This document shows positions 9,130 through 17,550 of a DNA stretch of 64,000 nucleotides, piece by piece. The number at the start of each line of letters is the position of its first letter. Position 1 is the stretch's first letter. Below the pieces are notes generated by a model, which ran no database searches, was not told the origin of the DNA, and saw only the letters and a program-made list of their open reading frames with translations. The DNA is from Sphingomonas sp. BAUL-RG-20F-R05-02 (GTDB taxonomy: Bacteria; Pseudomonadota; Alphaproteobacteria; Sphingomonadales; Sphingomonadaceae): NCBI RefSeq assembly GCF_022662305.1, contig NZ_JAKNQH010000007.1, positions 62,001 through 126,000 of the forward strand. Direction: 5' to 3'. A program made the translations under genes and the position numbers.

Positions 9130-9327
9130 GAATCGGTTAACGGCGATTAAGCATAAGTCCGGAGCGGGATATCGCGCAGGTCGGCAACGACGACCCGATT
9201 CGGCGCTATGCAGCCCGGGATCAACTCCGCAGGATTACAGGGTTTTGCCTTCGCAGCGCAGGCTACGGCACCGCGCCGGCTCGTCCGCATACGAATCGAT
9301 ACTTCATCGAAACGCCGAAGCGGGTGT

Positions 9328-10176
9328 TCAGATCGCTTGCATGTCGACCGCGATGTTGTCGATCAGCCGCGTCGAGCCGAGCCGCGCGGCGGCAAGCAGG
9401 CGCAGCGGGCGGCCGGGTTCGGGATGCTCGGTCAGCGTCTCGGCATCGACCAGGCAGACGTAATCGATCGCGAACCCTGCCCCCGTCAGCATATCGTGCG
9501 CGCCCGCGATCGCGGTCGACACGTCGCCGCCCCGCCCGATCTCACGCGCCGCCACGCCGAGCGCACGCGGCAACGCCACCGCGCGCACCCGCTCGCCCTC
9601 GTCGAGGTAGATGTTGCGGGATGAGAGCGCGAGCCCGTCATCCTCGCGCTGGGTCGGCACGCCGACGATCTCGATATCGAAGTCGAGATCGGCGACCATG
9701 CGGCGGATCACCGCGAGCTGCTGGAAATCCTTTTCGCCAAACAAAGCCACATCGGGGCGGACCTGATTGAACAGCTTGGCCACGACCGTCGCCACCCCGT
9801 CGAAATGCCCCGGCCGGGCCGCGCCGTCCATCCCGGCGCTGACCCCGCCGACCGAGATGTTGGTGCCGAAGCCGGCCGGATACACCTCCTCGACCGGCGG
9901 CGCCCACAGCACGTCGCAGCCCGCGCGGGTCAGCATTTGCGAGTCCGTAGCCTCGCGTCGCGGGTAACGCGACAGGTCTTCGCCCGCCCCGAACTGGCGC
10001 GGATTGACGAAGATCGACGCGACGATCCGCCGGCCCGGCCGCTTCGCCGCCTCGATCAGCGCCATGTGCCCGGCGTGGAGCGCGCCCATCGTCGGCACCA
10101 GCGCGACGCTCTCGCCCGCCGCGCGGAAGGCAGCGATAGCGTCTCGCAACGGGACGATCTGACGGATGGTTTGCAT
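9328..10176 (-). CDS. panC: Pantothenate synthetase (pantoate--beta-alanine ligase)
   Basis: A 282-residue cytosolic enzyme that joins pantoate and beta-alanine with ATP to make pantothenate, the coenzyme A precursor. Recognised from LVPTMGALHAGHMALIEAA (the HIGH-like nucleotide-binding motif), ASIFVNPRQFGAGEDLSRYPR, FGEKDFQQLAVIRRMVADL with its KxxQ motif, and LALSSRNIYLDEGER with the KMSKS-like SSRN. Length and motif order are normal. Divergent from mipZ with a 22-bp intergenic gap, so the promoters overlap. No panB is adjacent. Confidence 0.97.
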   Translation of the reverse strand: MQTIRQIVPLRDAIAAFRAAGESVALVPTMGALHAGHMALIEAAKRPGRRIVASIFVNPRQFGAGEDLSRYPRREATDSQMLTRAGCDVLWAPPVEEVYPAGFGTNISVGGVSAGMDGAARPGHFDGVATVVAKLFNQVRPDVALFGEKDFQQLAVIRRMVADLDFDIEIVGVPTQREDDGLALSSRNIYLDEGERVRAVALPRALGVAAREIGRGGDVSTAIAGAHDMLTGAGFAIDYVCLVDAETLTEHPEPGRPLRLLAAARLGSTRLIDNIAVDMQAI

Positions 10177-10198
10177 GGGCGTCTAGCCTCCGGTAAGA

Positions 10199-11050
10199 AT
10201 GGCCCGGCCTTCTATGGGCGATGGCCGATACGGGCAACACAAGGATCATAAGACATTGCCGGGCGACGGAAAAAAGCCGCACATCATCGTGTTCGCAAAC
10301 GAAAAGGGCGGCACGGGTAAATCGACGACGGCGGTGCACGTCGCGATCGCGCTGGCGGCGAAGGGCGGCCGCGTCGCCGCGTTCGATCTCGACCACCGGC
10401 AGCGCACGGTCGGGCGCTACCTCGACAACCGCGCGACCACCGCCAAGCGCACCGAGCGTGATCTCATCATCCCGCGCCACGCCACGCACGACGGCAAGAC
10501 GCCGGAGCGCTTCGAGGAGCTGTTCGCCGATCTGTCCGAGGGCAGCGACTTCCTCGTCATCGATACGCCGGGCCGCGACGATCCGTTCGCGCGGCTGGCG
10601 GCACAGCGCGCCGATACGCTGGTGACGCCGATGAACGACAGTTTCGTCGACTTCGATCTGATCGGCCAAGTCGACCCCGACACCTACAAGGTGACGCGAC
10701 CGAGCTTCTATGCCGAGCTGATCTGGGACGCGCGGAAGATCCGGGCGCGCACGGATGGCGCGACGATCGACTGGGTGGTGTTGCGCAACCGCGTTCAGCA
10801 CATCGAGGCGCGCAACATGCGGCGCGTGTCCTCCGCGCTCGACCAGCTTGCCAAGCGAGTGGGCTTTCGCATCATCCCGGGGCTGGGCGAGCGCGTCATC
10901 TACCGCGAACTGTTCCCGCAAGGGTTGACCATGCTCGACGCGGGCGCGTTCGGTGAGATGGGGCTGAGCCACGTCGCCGCGCGGCAGGAGCTGCGCGAAA
11001 TGATGAACGCGCTGTCGCTGCCCGACGTCGCCATCCCACAAGTCGCATAG
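10199..11050 (+). CDS. mipZ: Division-plane positioning ATPase MipZ
   Basis: A 283-residue ParA/MinD-type ATPase. The deviant Walker A motif is EKGGTGKST, then DLDHRQRTVGRYLDNR. The highly diagnostic MipZ stretch VTPMNDSFVDFDLIGQVDP follows, then WVVLRNR and GLGERVIYRELFPQGLT. In Caulobacter MipZ binds ParB at parS near the origin and forms a bipolar gradient that confines FtsZ to midcell. The parAB/parS set elsewhere in this window supplies the partner. The start is uncertain: ATG 10199 follows GGTAAG, while ATG 10214 would remove five residues. The stop overlaps the next start (TAGTG). Confidence 0.93.
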   Translation: MARPSMGDGRYGQHKDHKTLPGDGKKPHIIVFANEKGGTGKSTTAVHVAIALAAKGGRVAAFDLDHRQRTVGRYLDNRATTAKRTERDLIIPRHATHDGKTPERFEELFADLSEGSDFLVIDTPGRDDPFARLAAQRADTLVTPMNDSFVDFDLIGQVDPDTYKVTRPSFYAELIWDARKIRARTDGATIDWVVLRNRVQHIEARNMRRVSSALDQLAKRVGFRIIPGLGERVIYRELFPQGLTMLDAGAFGEMGLSHVAARQELREMMNALSLPDVAIPQVA

Positions 11051-11298
11051 TGGCGAAGGTCCTCGTCCTGATCGCGTTGATCGCGTTCGGCTGGTATTAT
11101 CTGCGTCGCAAACCCGCGCCCGCGCGCATCGACGAGGCAGAGGCGCGCGCGATCCTCGGCGTCAGCGCATCGGCCGACGCGGACGCGATCCGCGCCGCGC
11201 ACCGCCGGCTGGTCTCGGCGGTCCATCCCGATCGCGGCGGCTCGGCCGATCTGGCGCGACGGATCAACGCCGCACGCGACGTGCTGCTCAAGCGGTGA
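11050..11298 (+). CDS. Membrane-anchored J-domain protein
   Basis: An 82-residue protein starting with GTG at 11050, overlapping the mipZ stop by one base. Residues about 4-17 (VLVLIALIAFGWYY) form a single membrane segment. The remainder is a short DnaJ domain: ARAILGVSASADADAIRAAH, then HRRLVSAVHPDRGG with the HPD tripeptide needed to stimulate an Hsp70 ATPase. It resembles the TIM14/DjlA-type membrane J-proteins of Alphaproteobacteria. Both flanking junctions overlap (mipZ and the sugar mutase), indicating translational coupling. The client and Hsp70 partner (presumably DnaK) are inferred. Confidence 0.85.
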   Translation: MAKVLVLIALIAFGWYYLRRKPAPARIDEAEARAILGVSASADADAIRAAHRRLVSAVHPDRGGSADLARRINAARDVLLKR

Positions 11299-12665
11299 CA
11301 CACCGCATCGACCCCGCCATCCTGCGCGAATATGACGTGCGCGGCGTGGTCGGCAAGACGCTGCATACAGCGGATGCGCATGCGCTCGGGCGTGGCTTTG
11401 CGAGCGTGGTGCGGCGCGGGGGCGGTCAGCGTGTCGCGGTCGGTTATGACGGGCGGCTGACCTCGCCCGCGCTGGAGGCGGCGCTGGTCGCCGGGCTGAC
11501 GGCAAGCGGCGTCGACGTGGTGCGCATCGGCATTGGGCCGACCCCGATGCTGGCGTTCGCGGAGGCGACGTTAGCGGTGGATGGCGGCATACAGATAACC
11601 GGCAGCCATAATCCCGCCGATCAGAACGGCCTCAAGTTCACGCTGCACCACGCGCCGTTTTTCGGCGACGATCTCCAGCGGCTTGCCCACCTTGCCGAGA
11701 CGGGCGACTGGACCGAGGGCGCGGGCGCGATAACCAAGGCGGACGTGCTGCACGCCTATCTCGACCGGCTGGTCGCCGGGTTTGGCGGGGCGGCGTACCG
11801 GATTGGCTGGGATGCCGGCAACGGTGCGTCCGGCACGGTGATCCAGCAGCTCGTGCAGCGCCTGCCGGGTGAGCATCACCTGCTGTTCACCGATATCGAC
11901 GGCAATTTCCCCAACCATCATCCCGACCCTTCCGAAGAACCGAACCTGGCCGATCTCAAGGCGCTGGTCGTGGACAAGCAGCTCGATTTTGGCGTGGCTT
12001 TCGATGGCGATGGCGACCGGATCGGCGTGGTCGACAGCCTCGGCCGTACGCTCGCGGCGGATCAGGTTCTGTCCGTTCTGGTCGAAACCGCGCTAAGCCG
12101 CGCTCCCGGGGCGAGCGTGATCGGCGACGTGAAGACCAGCAGCGCGCTGTTCGAGCGGGTGCGTACGCTCGGCGGCGTGCCGGTGATGTGGAAGACCGGC
12201 CACAGCCTGATGAAGACCAAGATGCGCGAGACCGCTGCGGTGATCGGCGGCGAGATGAGCGGGCACATCTACTTCGGCGGCGCATTCGGCGGGGTGGACG
12301 ATGCGCATTACGCCGCCGTCCGGCTGATCGACGCGGTGGCGGCGAGCGGGCGCACGCTTGCCGATCTGCGCGATGCGATGCCGCATATGGTCAACACGCC
12401 CGAACTCCGGTTCGCGGTGCCGGCCGCGCAGAAATTCGCGGTGATCGAGGAGGTTCTCGCCCGGCTCACCGACCAAGCCGCAGCCGTGAACCGCACCGAC
12501 GGCGCGCGGGTCGATACGGCGGATGGCTGGTGGCTGCTGCGCGCGTCGCATACGCAGGACATGCTGACCGCGCGTGCCGAGGCGCATGATGCGGCGGGGC
12601 TGGAGCGGCTACTCGCCCAAATCGACGCGCAGTTAGAGGCGAGCGGGATCGTGCGCCCGACGTGA
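11295..12665 (+). CDS. pgmG: Bifunctional phosphomannomutase/phosphoglucomutase (PgmG type)
   Basis: A 456-residue alpha-D-phosphohexomutase that swaps phosphate between C6 and C1 of glucose or mannose. The active phosphoserine lies in TGSHNPADQNGLKF, the Mg2+ loop in FDGDGDRIGVVD, the sugar-specificity loop in GGEMSGHIYF, and the C-terminal phosphate-binding domain in LLRASHTQDMLTARAEA. It starts with GTG at 11295, overlapping the J-protein stop as GTGA. In Sphingomonas the orthologue PgmG supplies glucose-1-P and mannose-1-P for gellan-type sphingans and other envelope polysaccharides. ugd at 23-24 kb uses the downstream UDP-glucose. Confidence 0.93.
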   Translation: MTHRIDPAILREYDVRGVVGKTLHTADAHALGRGFASVVRRGGGQRVAVGYDGRLTSPALEAALVAGLTASGVDVVRIGIGPTPMLAFAEATLAVDGGIQITGSHNPADQNGLKFTLHHAPFFGDDLQRLAHLAETGDWTEGAGAITKADVLHAYLDRLVAGFGGAAYRIGWDAGNGASGTVIQQLVQRLPGEHHLLFTDIDGNFPNHHPDPSEEPNLADLKALVVDKQLDFGVAFDGDGDRIGVVDSLGRTLAADQVLSVLVETALSRAPGASVIGDVKTSSALFERVRTLGGVPVMWKTGHSLMKTKMRETAAVIGGEMSGHIYFGGAFGGVDDAHYAAVRLIDAVAASGRTLADLRDAMPHMVNTPELRFAVPAAQKFAVIEEVLARLTDQAAAVNRTDGARVDTADGWWLLRASHTQDMLTARAEAHDAAGLERLLAQIDAQLEASGIVRPT

Positions 12666-12714
12666 TCCGGCGGCAGGGCTGGCTTTTCCCCGCCCGAGCC
12701 GCCACCTAGAGGAC

Positions 12715-13479
12715 ATGCCGCCACCCCCGCCCCCGCCCATGATCCGTGTCGTCGATCTCGAAACCACCGGCCCCGCCCCGCCCGCGCACGGCGTGTGTGA
12801 GATCGGCTGGCAGGATGTCGCGTTGCAGGCCGACGGCAGATGGGAACTGGTTGGCGAAGGCGGTTCGCGGCTCGTAAACCCGGGCCGCTCGATGCCGCCG
12901 ATCACCCAGGCGATCCACCATATCCTCGACGAACAGGTGGCGGATGCGCCGCTGTGGCACGATGTCGCGCGCGCTGCGCTCGATCCGTGGCCGCGCCGGC
13001 TCGCGCTCGCCGCGCACCGCGCCGATTTCGAACAGCAGTTCTGCACGCCTGCGCTGACCCGCAGCGCCGAATGGATCTGCACCTGGAAATGCGCGATGCG
13101 GCTGTGGCCGGACGCGCCCAGCTTCTCCAACCAGGTGCTGCGCTATTGGCGAAAGCCGGAGGGGATCGAGCATGAACGCGGCTTGCCCGCGCACCGCGCC
13201 TTCCCCGATGCCTATGTCACCGCCTTCCACCTGCGCGACATGCTGAACGAGGCGAGCATCGAGCAGCTGCTCGAATGGTCGAACATGCCCGGCCTGTTGC
13301 CGCGCGTCCGCTACGGCCCCGATCGCGGCAAGGAATGGCACGAGATCGAGGATGACTCGCTCACCAAGTTTCTCGGCGACCGTGACATCGACGTGCGCTT
13401 CACCGCCGAGACCGAATTGGCGCGGCGGCAGGGCGGCGGCTTTGTCGGTCGGCAGAGCCTGCAGGAACGCCTGCTCTGA
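12715..13479 (+). CDS. DEDDh-family 3'-5' exonuclease
   Basis: A 254-residue protein with an N-terminal RNase T-like exonuclease fold. The DEDDh residues are visible: Asp and Glu in VVDLETTG, Asp in AAHRADFEQ, and the His/Asp pair in LPAHRAFPDAYVT. The C-terminal 70 residues are less conserved (PRVRYGPDRGKEWHEI, resembling exonuclease X-like proteins). It is distinct from the epsilon subunit DnaQ, which is encoded at 32,554. The first ATG (12715) has AGAGGA close by and gives an odd MPPPPPPPM start. ATG 12739 (MIRVVDLE) is equally possible. It follows pgmG after 49 bp and may be cotranscribed. Confidence 0.82.
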   Translation: MPPPPPPPMIRVVDLETTGPAPPAHGVCEIGWQDVALQADGRWELVGEGGSRLVNPGRSMPPITQAIHHILDEQVADAPLWHDVARAALDPWPRRLALAAHRADFEQQFCTPALTRSAEWICTWKCAMRLWPDAPSFSNQVLRYWRKPEGIEHERGLPAHRAFPDAYVTAFHLRDMLNEASIEQLLEWSNMPGLLPRVRYGPDRGKEWHEIEDDSLTKFLGDRDIDVRFTAETELARRQGGGFVGRQSLQERLL

Positions 13480-13489
13480 CAGTTCTGAG

Positions 13490-13503
13490 TTGATCTATAT
13501 CAA
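13490..13503. promoter_or_regulatory. FNR/FixK-type box TTGATCTATATCAA
   Basis: A perfect match to TTGAT-N4-ATCAA, the recognition sequence of the Crp/Fnr-family oxygen or redox regulators (FNR, FixK, Anr, FnrL). It lies 49 bp upstream of the CHASE3 kinase ATG, in a 72-bp gap with no other function. Confidence 0.78.
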
Positions 13504-13551
13504 TTCTGTCCCACTGGTGTTTTACGGCGGTGCGCTCTACCAACCACAGCG

Positions 13552-15078
13552 ATGATGGGACGGGTGATACGGGCCGTGGGCGGCACGCAGGAAGCGGTCG
13601 GCCGTCTGTTGATCACGTGCATGGCCGTGGGCTTCATCGCGTTGCTCGCCGCCGGTCTGGCTGCGGTGTGGACGACCTCGCGCAATCAGGCGCATACCGA
13701 CGCAGTCAACCACACATACACCGTTAAGCTCGCGATCGCGCAGACCCGCACGCTGGTTGAGCAGGGCGAAACCGCACGACGCGGCTATCTGCTGACCGGC
13801 GACGCGGATTATCGACAAAATTATACTTTCGCCGCCGCGCAGACCTCGCCCGAGATCGACCGTATCGCGGCGCTGACGTCTGACAATCCGGTCCAGCGCG
13901 CCAATGTCGCGGCGTTGCGGCCGCTGGTGCGCAACCTGGTGACGCAGCGCGACCTATCGATCGCGCTCACCGCAACCGGCCGGACGAGCGAGGCGGTGCA
14001 GCGCTTCATCGCGGAGCGGGTGGCGCGGCGCATGTACCAGATCCGGACGCTGCTGATGCGGATGGCGGACGAGGAGTCACGCCTGCTCGCGATCCGCGAT
14101 GCCGAACAGCGTGCGGCCGTGCGCGCATTTTACGGCGTGCTTGGCGTCGCGGCGGTCTTGCTGCTCGTCGTCGCGCTGCTCTCGATCGCGACGGTGCTGC
14201 GCTACACGCGCGATCTCGCCAGCTCGCGCGACCAGTTGCGGGCTTTCGCCGAGTCGCTGGAGGAGCAGGTCGTGGAACGGACCACCGATCTCACCCGCGC
14301 GAACGAGGAGGTGCAGCGCTTCGCCTATATCGTCAGCCACGATCTGCGCTCGCCGCTGGTCAACGTGATGGGCTTCACCGCCGAACTTGAGGCCGCGACA
14401 GCAACCATCTCTGGCCTGATCGACCGGGCCGAGGCGGAGGCGCCCGGGATCGTCACCGAAGACATGCGGCTCGCCGCGCGCGAGGATCTGCCCGAGGCGA
14501 TCGGCTTCATCCGCACCTCGACGCAGAAGATGGACCGGCTCATCAACGCGATCCTCAAACTGTCGCGTCAGGGCCGGCGCGTGATCTCGCCCGAGCCGCT
14601 CGATATGGCGGCGCTCGCCGTGTCGATCCGCGGCAGCCTGCAGCATCTGCTCGACGATCGCGGCGCCGAGATGATCGTGAAGGAGCCGATGGTCGGCATC
14701 GTCAGCGACCGGCTCGCGGTCGAGCAGATCCTGTCCAACCTCGTTGAGAATGCGGTCAAGTATCTCGATCCGAAACGGCCGGGGCGCATCGTGCTGCGCG
14801 GCGCACGCGAGGGCATGCGTGCGGTGTTCGAGGTCGAGGATAACGGCCGCGGTATCGCCGCATCAGATCATTCCCGCATCTTTGATCTGTTCCGCCGCTC
14901 CGGTACGCAGGATCAGCCGGGCGAAGGGATCGGACTCGCGCACGTCCGCGCCTTGGCGTATCGGCTTGGCGGAACTATCGACGTGGCATCGGAACTGGGT
15001 CGGGGCTCCACCTTCCGCGTGAACCTGCCCCTGATCTATGCCGAAACCAAGAACCGAAGCGAGCGAGACCCAGCATGA
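13552..15078 (+). CDS. CHASE3-domain sensor histidine kinase
   Basis: A 508-residue membrane kinase. TM1 spans about residues 18-41, a periplasmic CHASE3-type helical sensor about 42-185 (QTRTLVEQGETARRGYLLTG is diagnostic), and TM2 about 190-217. A short coiled coil leads to the HisKA domain with phosphoacceptor His263 in YIVSHDLRSPLVNV. The HATPase domain shows N (LSNLVENAVKYLD), G1 (VEDNGRGI) and G2 (GIGLAHVRALAYR) boxes. Its stop overlaps the next start (ATGA), so it is coupled to the single-domain receiver. This architecture resembles phytochrome/Rcp-style pairs. The signal is unknown; a FNR-type box precedes the gene. Confidence 0.93.
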   Translation: MMGRVIRAVGGTQEAVGRLLITCMAVGFIALLAAGLAAVWTTSRNQAHTDAVNHTYTVKLAIAQTRTLVEQGETARRGYLLTGDADYRQNYTFAAAQTSPEIDRIAALTSDNPVQRANVAALRPLVRNLVTQRDLSIALTATGRTSEAVQRFIAERVARRMYQIRTLLMRMADEESRLLAIRDAEQRAAVRAFYGVLGVAAVLLLVVALLSIATVLRYTRDLASSRDQLRAFAESLEEQVVERTTDLTRANEEVQRFAYIVSHDLRSPLVNVMGFTAELEAATATISGLIDRAEAEAPGIVTEDMRLAAREDLPEAIGFIRTSTQKMDRLINAILKLSRQGRRVISPEPLDMAALAVSIRGSLQHLLDDRGAEMIVKEPMVGIVSDRLAVEQILSNLVENAVKYLDPKRPGRIVLRGAREGMRAVFEVEDNGRGIAASDHSRIFDLFRRSGTQDQPGEGIGLAHVRALAYRLGGTIDVASELGRGSTFRVNLPLIYAETKNRSERDPA

Positions 15079-15518
15079 CCGACCAACGTTCCGTCAGCAT
15101 CGTGATGATCGAGGACGATGAGGGCCATGCCCGCCTGATCGAGAAGAACATCCGCCGTGCCGGCATCCTGAACGGCATCAACCATTTTACCGACGGCACC
15201 ACCGCGCTCGACTACCTGTTCAACCACGAGCACGGCCCGGCGCACAACGGTCCGGCGCTGGTGCTGCTCGATCTCAACCTGCCCGACATGAGCGGGACGG
15301 ACATTCTCGCCAAGATCAAGGGATCGCCCGAGCTGAAGCGCACCCCGGTCGTGGTGCTGACCACCACCGATGACAAGGTCGAGATTCAGCGCTGCTATGA
15401 TCTCGGCTGTAACGTCTACATCACCAAGCCGGTCAATTACGAAAGCTTCGCGCAGGCGATTCGCCAGCTTGGCCTGTTCCTGTCGGTCATCCAGGTGCCG
15501 GAGATCGAAGGCGACTGA
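15075..15518 (+). CDS. Single-domain response regulator (Rcp1/CheY type)
   Basis: A 147-residue stand-alone receiver. The acidic pair is in VMIEDDEGHARLIEKN, the phosphoacceptor is Asp66 in VLLDLNLPDMSG, Thr in VVVLTTTDD and Lys in YITKPVNYESF complete the active site. There is no output domain. The sequence is closest in pattern to Rcp1-like receivers that pair with CHASE or phytochrome kinases. It overlaps the upstream kinase (ATGA) and the downstream kinase (TGATG), so the three genes form one translationally coupled phosphorelay unit. It probably shuttles phosphate between the two kinases or acts on a remote target. Confidence 0.93.
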   Translation: MTDQRSVSIVMIEDDEGHARLIEKNIRRAGILNGINHFTDGTTALDYLFNHEHGPAHNGPALVLLDLNLPDMSGTDILAKIKGSPELKRTPVVVLTTTDDKVEIQRCYDLGCNVYITKPVNYESFAQAIRQLGLFLSVIQVPEIEGD

Positions 15519-16579
15519 TGCTCAACGCGGTCCCCGCCTCTGCTGCGACGCACGTCCTGTATATCGACGATGACCAAGGTCTTCGCCGGCTGGTCGGGCG
15601 TTCGCTCGCGCGGCATGGCTTCGTCGTGACGGTGGCGGAAGGCGGCCCGCAGGGTCTGGAGCTTGCCAAGGCACAGCGGTTCGACCTGATCGCGGTCGAT
15701 CACTACATGCCGGGCATGGATGGCCTTGAAACGCTGGCACATCTGCGCACGCTCCCGGACGCACCGCCGGTGGTGTACGTCACCGGTTCGGAGGAAGGCC
15801 GCATCGCCGTCGCCGCGTTGAAGGCCGGCGCGGCGGATTATGTGGTGAAGGCGGTCGGCCCGGACTTCTTCGATCTGCTCGTCAGTTCGTTCTCGCAGGT
15901 GCTGGAGCGCACCCGGCTCGAACGCGACAAGCTCGCCGCCGAACAGATGCTGCGCGCCAGCAATGCCCGGCTCGAGGCGCTGCTGCGCGAGGTCAATCAC
16001 CGCGTCGCCAACAGCCTCCAGATCGTCTCGGCGATGGTGCGGTTGCAATCGACCGCGCTTGTCGACGACAGCGCACGTGCCGCGCTTGAGGATACGCAGC
16101 GCCGCATCGCCGCGATCGCGCAGGTCCATCGCCGGCTCTACACCACCAACGATGTCGAGCAGGTCGACATGCGCGAATATCTCGGCGCGCTGGTCGACGA
16201 ACTCGGCGAAACCTGGTCGAGCGAGGCGGAACCGCGTACTCTGACGCTCGTCGCCGAACCGATCCGGCTGACGACCGATCGTGCGGTGTCGCTGGGCGTG
16301 ATCGTCACCGAACTGGTCAGCAACGCCTGCAAATACGCCTACCCGCTCAAAGGCGGCGAGGTGCGGATCGCGCTGTCGCATGTCGGGGACGAGCAGTTCC
16401 GGCTGGCTGTCGAGGATGACGGCATCGGCATGGACACCGCCGCGCCCGCGCGCGGCACCGGTGTCGGCACCAAACTGATCCGCGCGATGGCGCAGAGCCT
16501 GCACTCGATCGTGGAATATGATGTTGGGCAAAGCGGCGTGGGCGGCGTGCGCGCGACGTTGACGGCCGCGCTCGGCTAA
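15518..16579 (+). CDS. Hybrid receiver - HisKA_2 (HWE-related) histidine kinase
   Basis: A 353-residue soluble protein. The N-terminal receiver (about 12-125) has YIDDDQGLRRLV, phosphoacceptor Asp61 in AVDHYMPGMDG, and YVTGSEEG. A linker coiled coil leads to a HisKA_2 dimerisation domain with His161 in LLREVNHRVANSLQIV, then an HATPase domain (TELVSNACKYAYP, EDDGIGMD, GVGTKLIRAMAQSL). Placing the receiver before the kinase suggests that phosphorylation of Asp61, perhaps from the CHASE3 kinase, gates the C-terminal kinase. Similar proteins act in the alphaproteobacterial general stress response, but no PhyR or NepR is present here. The stop lies 3 bp from the convergent transporter. Confidence 0.92.
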   Translation: MLNAVPASAATHVLYIDDDQGLRRLVGRSLARHGFVVTVAEGGPQGLELAKAQRFDLIAVDHYMPGMDGLETLAHLRTLPDAPPVVYVTGSEEGRIAVAALKAGAADYVVKAVGPDFFDLLVSSFSQVLERTRLERDKLAAEQMLRASNARLEALLREVNHRVANSLQIVSAMVRLQSTALVDDSARAALEDTQRRIAAIAQVHRRLYTTNDVEQVDMREYLGALVDELGETWSSEAEPRTLTLVAEPIRLTTDRAVSLGVIVTELVSNACKYAYPLKGGEVRIALSHVGDEQFRLAVEDDGIGMDTAAPARGTGVGTKLIRAMAQSLHSIVEYDVGQSGVGGVRATLTAALG

Positions 16580-16582
16580 GCG

Positions 16583-17497
16583 TCAGTCGGTGGACAGGCC
16601 ATGTGCCGCGTCCGCCATCCGCTCCCCGCCTTCGGGTTCTGGACGCTCGCCGAGCACGGTGACGATGCTGCCGGCGATGATGAGCAGGCCGCCGACGATG
16701 ATCGTCGCCCCCGCCGGATCACCGAACAGACCGATGCCGAGCACCGACCCGACCAGCGGCTCGATGTTGATGAACACGCCCGCCGCAGCACTCCCGACCC
16801 GCGCGGCGCCGACATTCCACGCCACCGTCGCGAGGAAGGTCGACAACAGCCCCTGCCCGACGATCCCGCCCCACGCCGCCGCCGACACGTGCAGCGGCGG
16901 TGCGCCATGCAGCAACAGCGCGATCGGCAGCACCGTGATCGCGGCGATAACAACCGTTACGGCCGGCACCGCCATCGCGCCTGCCATGCCGGGCGACGTT
17001 TTCGGCGCGCCGCGCAGCGCCAGCAGCCAGCCGAGGAAGATCACCAGCGATACCAGCGACAAGGCGATGCCGAGCGGCGAGCCCGATCCGTCCGGCTTGC
17101 CCGCGATCAGCACCGCGCCGAGCGTCGCCCCAATCACGCCCAGCCAAGACGCGCGGCTCACCCGCTCGCGCAAGACGAACGCCGTAACCGCGATCAGCGC
17201 CGGCATCGCGCCGACCAGCAGCGCCGCCAGCGTCACGGTGACGCGCGCCAGCCCTTCGAACTGCACCATGAACGCGACGCCGTAGCAGATCCCAGCCAGC
17301 ACCACCGGCCCGTTGCGGAACAGCCTCCGCGCCTCACGCGAGGCAAGCGCGAACGGCAGCGACACGATCGCCGCGACAGCGAAACGCAGCAGCACCATGT
17401 GCGCTGGCACCATCTCGTGCAGCGCGATCTTCCCCAACGGGAAGCCAAGGCCCCAGAAGACGCCGGCGAGAGCAAGAAAGACGAACGGCATAGCCAT
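16583..17497 (-). CDS. EamA/DMT-family transporter
   Basis: A 304-residue inner-membrane protein with about ten predicted helices in two EamA repeats. The first opens FVFLALAGVFWGLGFPLGKIA, with VLLRFAVAAIVSLPFALA and ATLGAVLIAG. The second has AWGGIVGQGLLSTFLATVAW, then FINIEPLVGSVLGI. Members export or import small metabolites (amino acids, drugs, nucleotide sugars); the substrate cannot be deduced. The ATG at 17497 is chosen because in-frame upstream sequence is polar and lies across the palindromic operator region. It is divergent from an MFS transporter with about 115 bp between starts, so the two are probably co-regulated. Confidence 0.85.
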   Translation of the reverse strand: MAMPFVFLALAGVFWGLGFPLGKIALHEMVPAHMVLLRFAVAAIVSLPFALASREARRLFRNGPVVLAGICYGVAFMVQFEGLARVTVTLAALLVGAMPALIAVTAFVLRERVSRASWLGVIGATLGAVLIAGKPDGSGSPLGIALSLVSLVIFLGWLLALRGAPKTSPGMAGAMAVPAVTVVIAAITVLPIALLLHGAPPLHVSAAAWGGIVGQGLLSTFLATVAWNVGAARVGSAAAGVFINIEPLVGSVLGIGLFGDPAGATIIVGGLLIIAGSIVTVLGERPEPEGGERMADAAHGLSTD

Positions 17498-17550
17498 GCT
17501 CGTCGCACAGCATCGACGACTTTGCCACTCGTCAGGCAGCGATTGTCCTT

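Noticed and set aside
9125..9150. Possible CtrA boxes (TTAA repeats) before the Sel1 gene
   Set aside because: Spacing is 8 and 6 bp and not the 7 bp required for TTAA-N7-TTAA.
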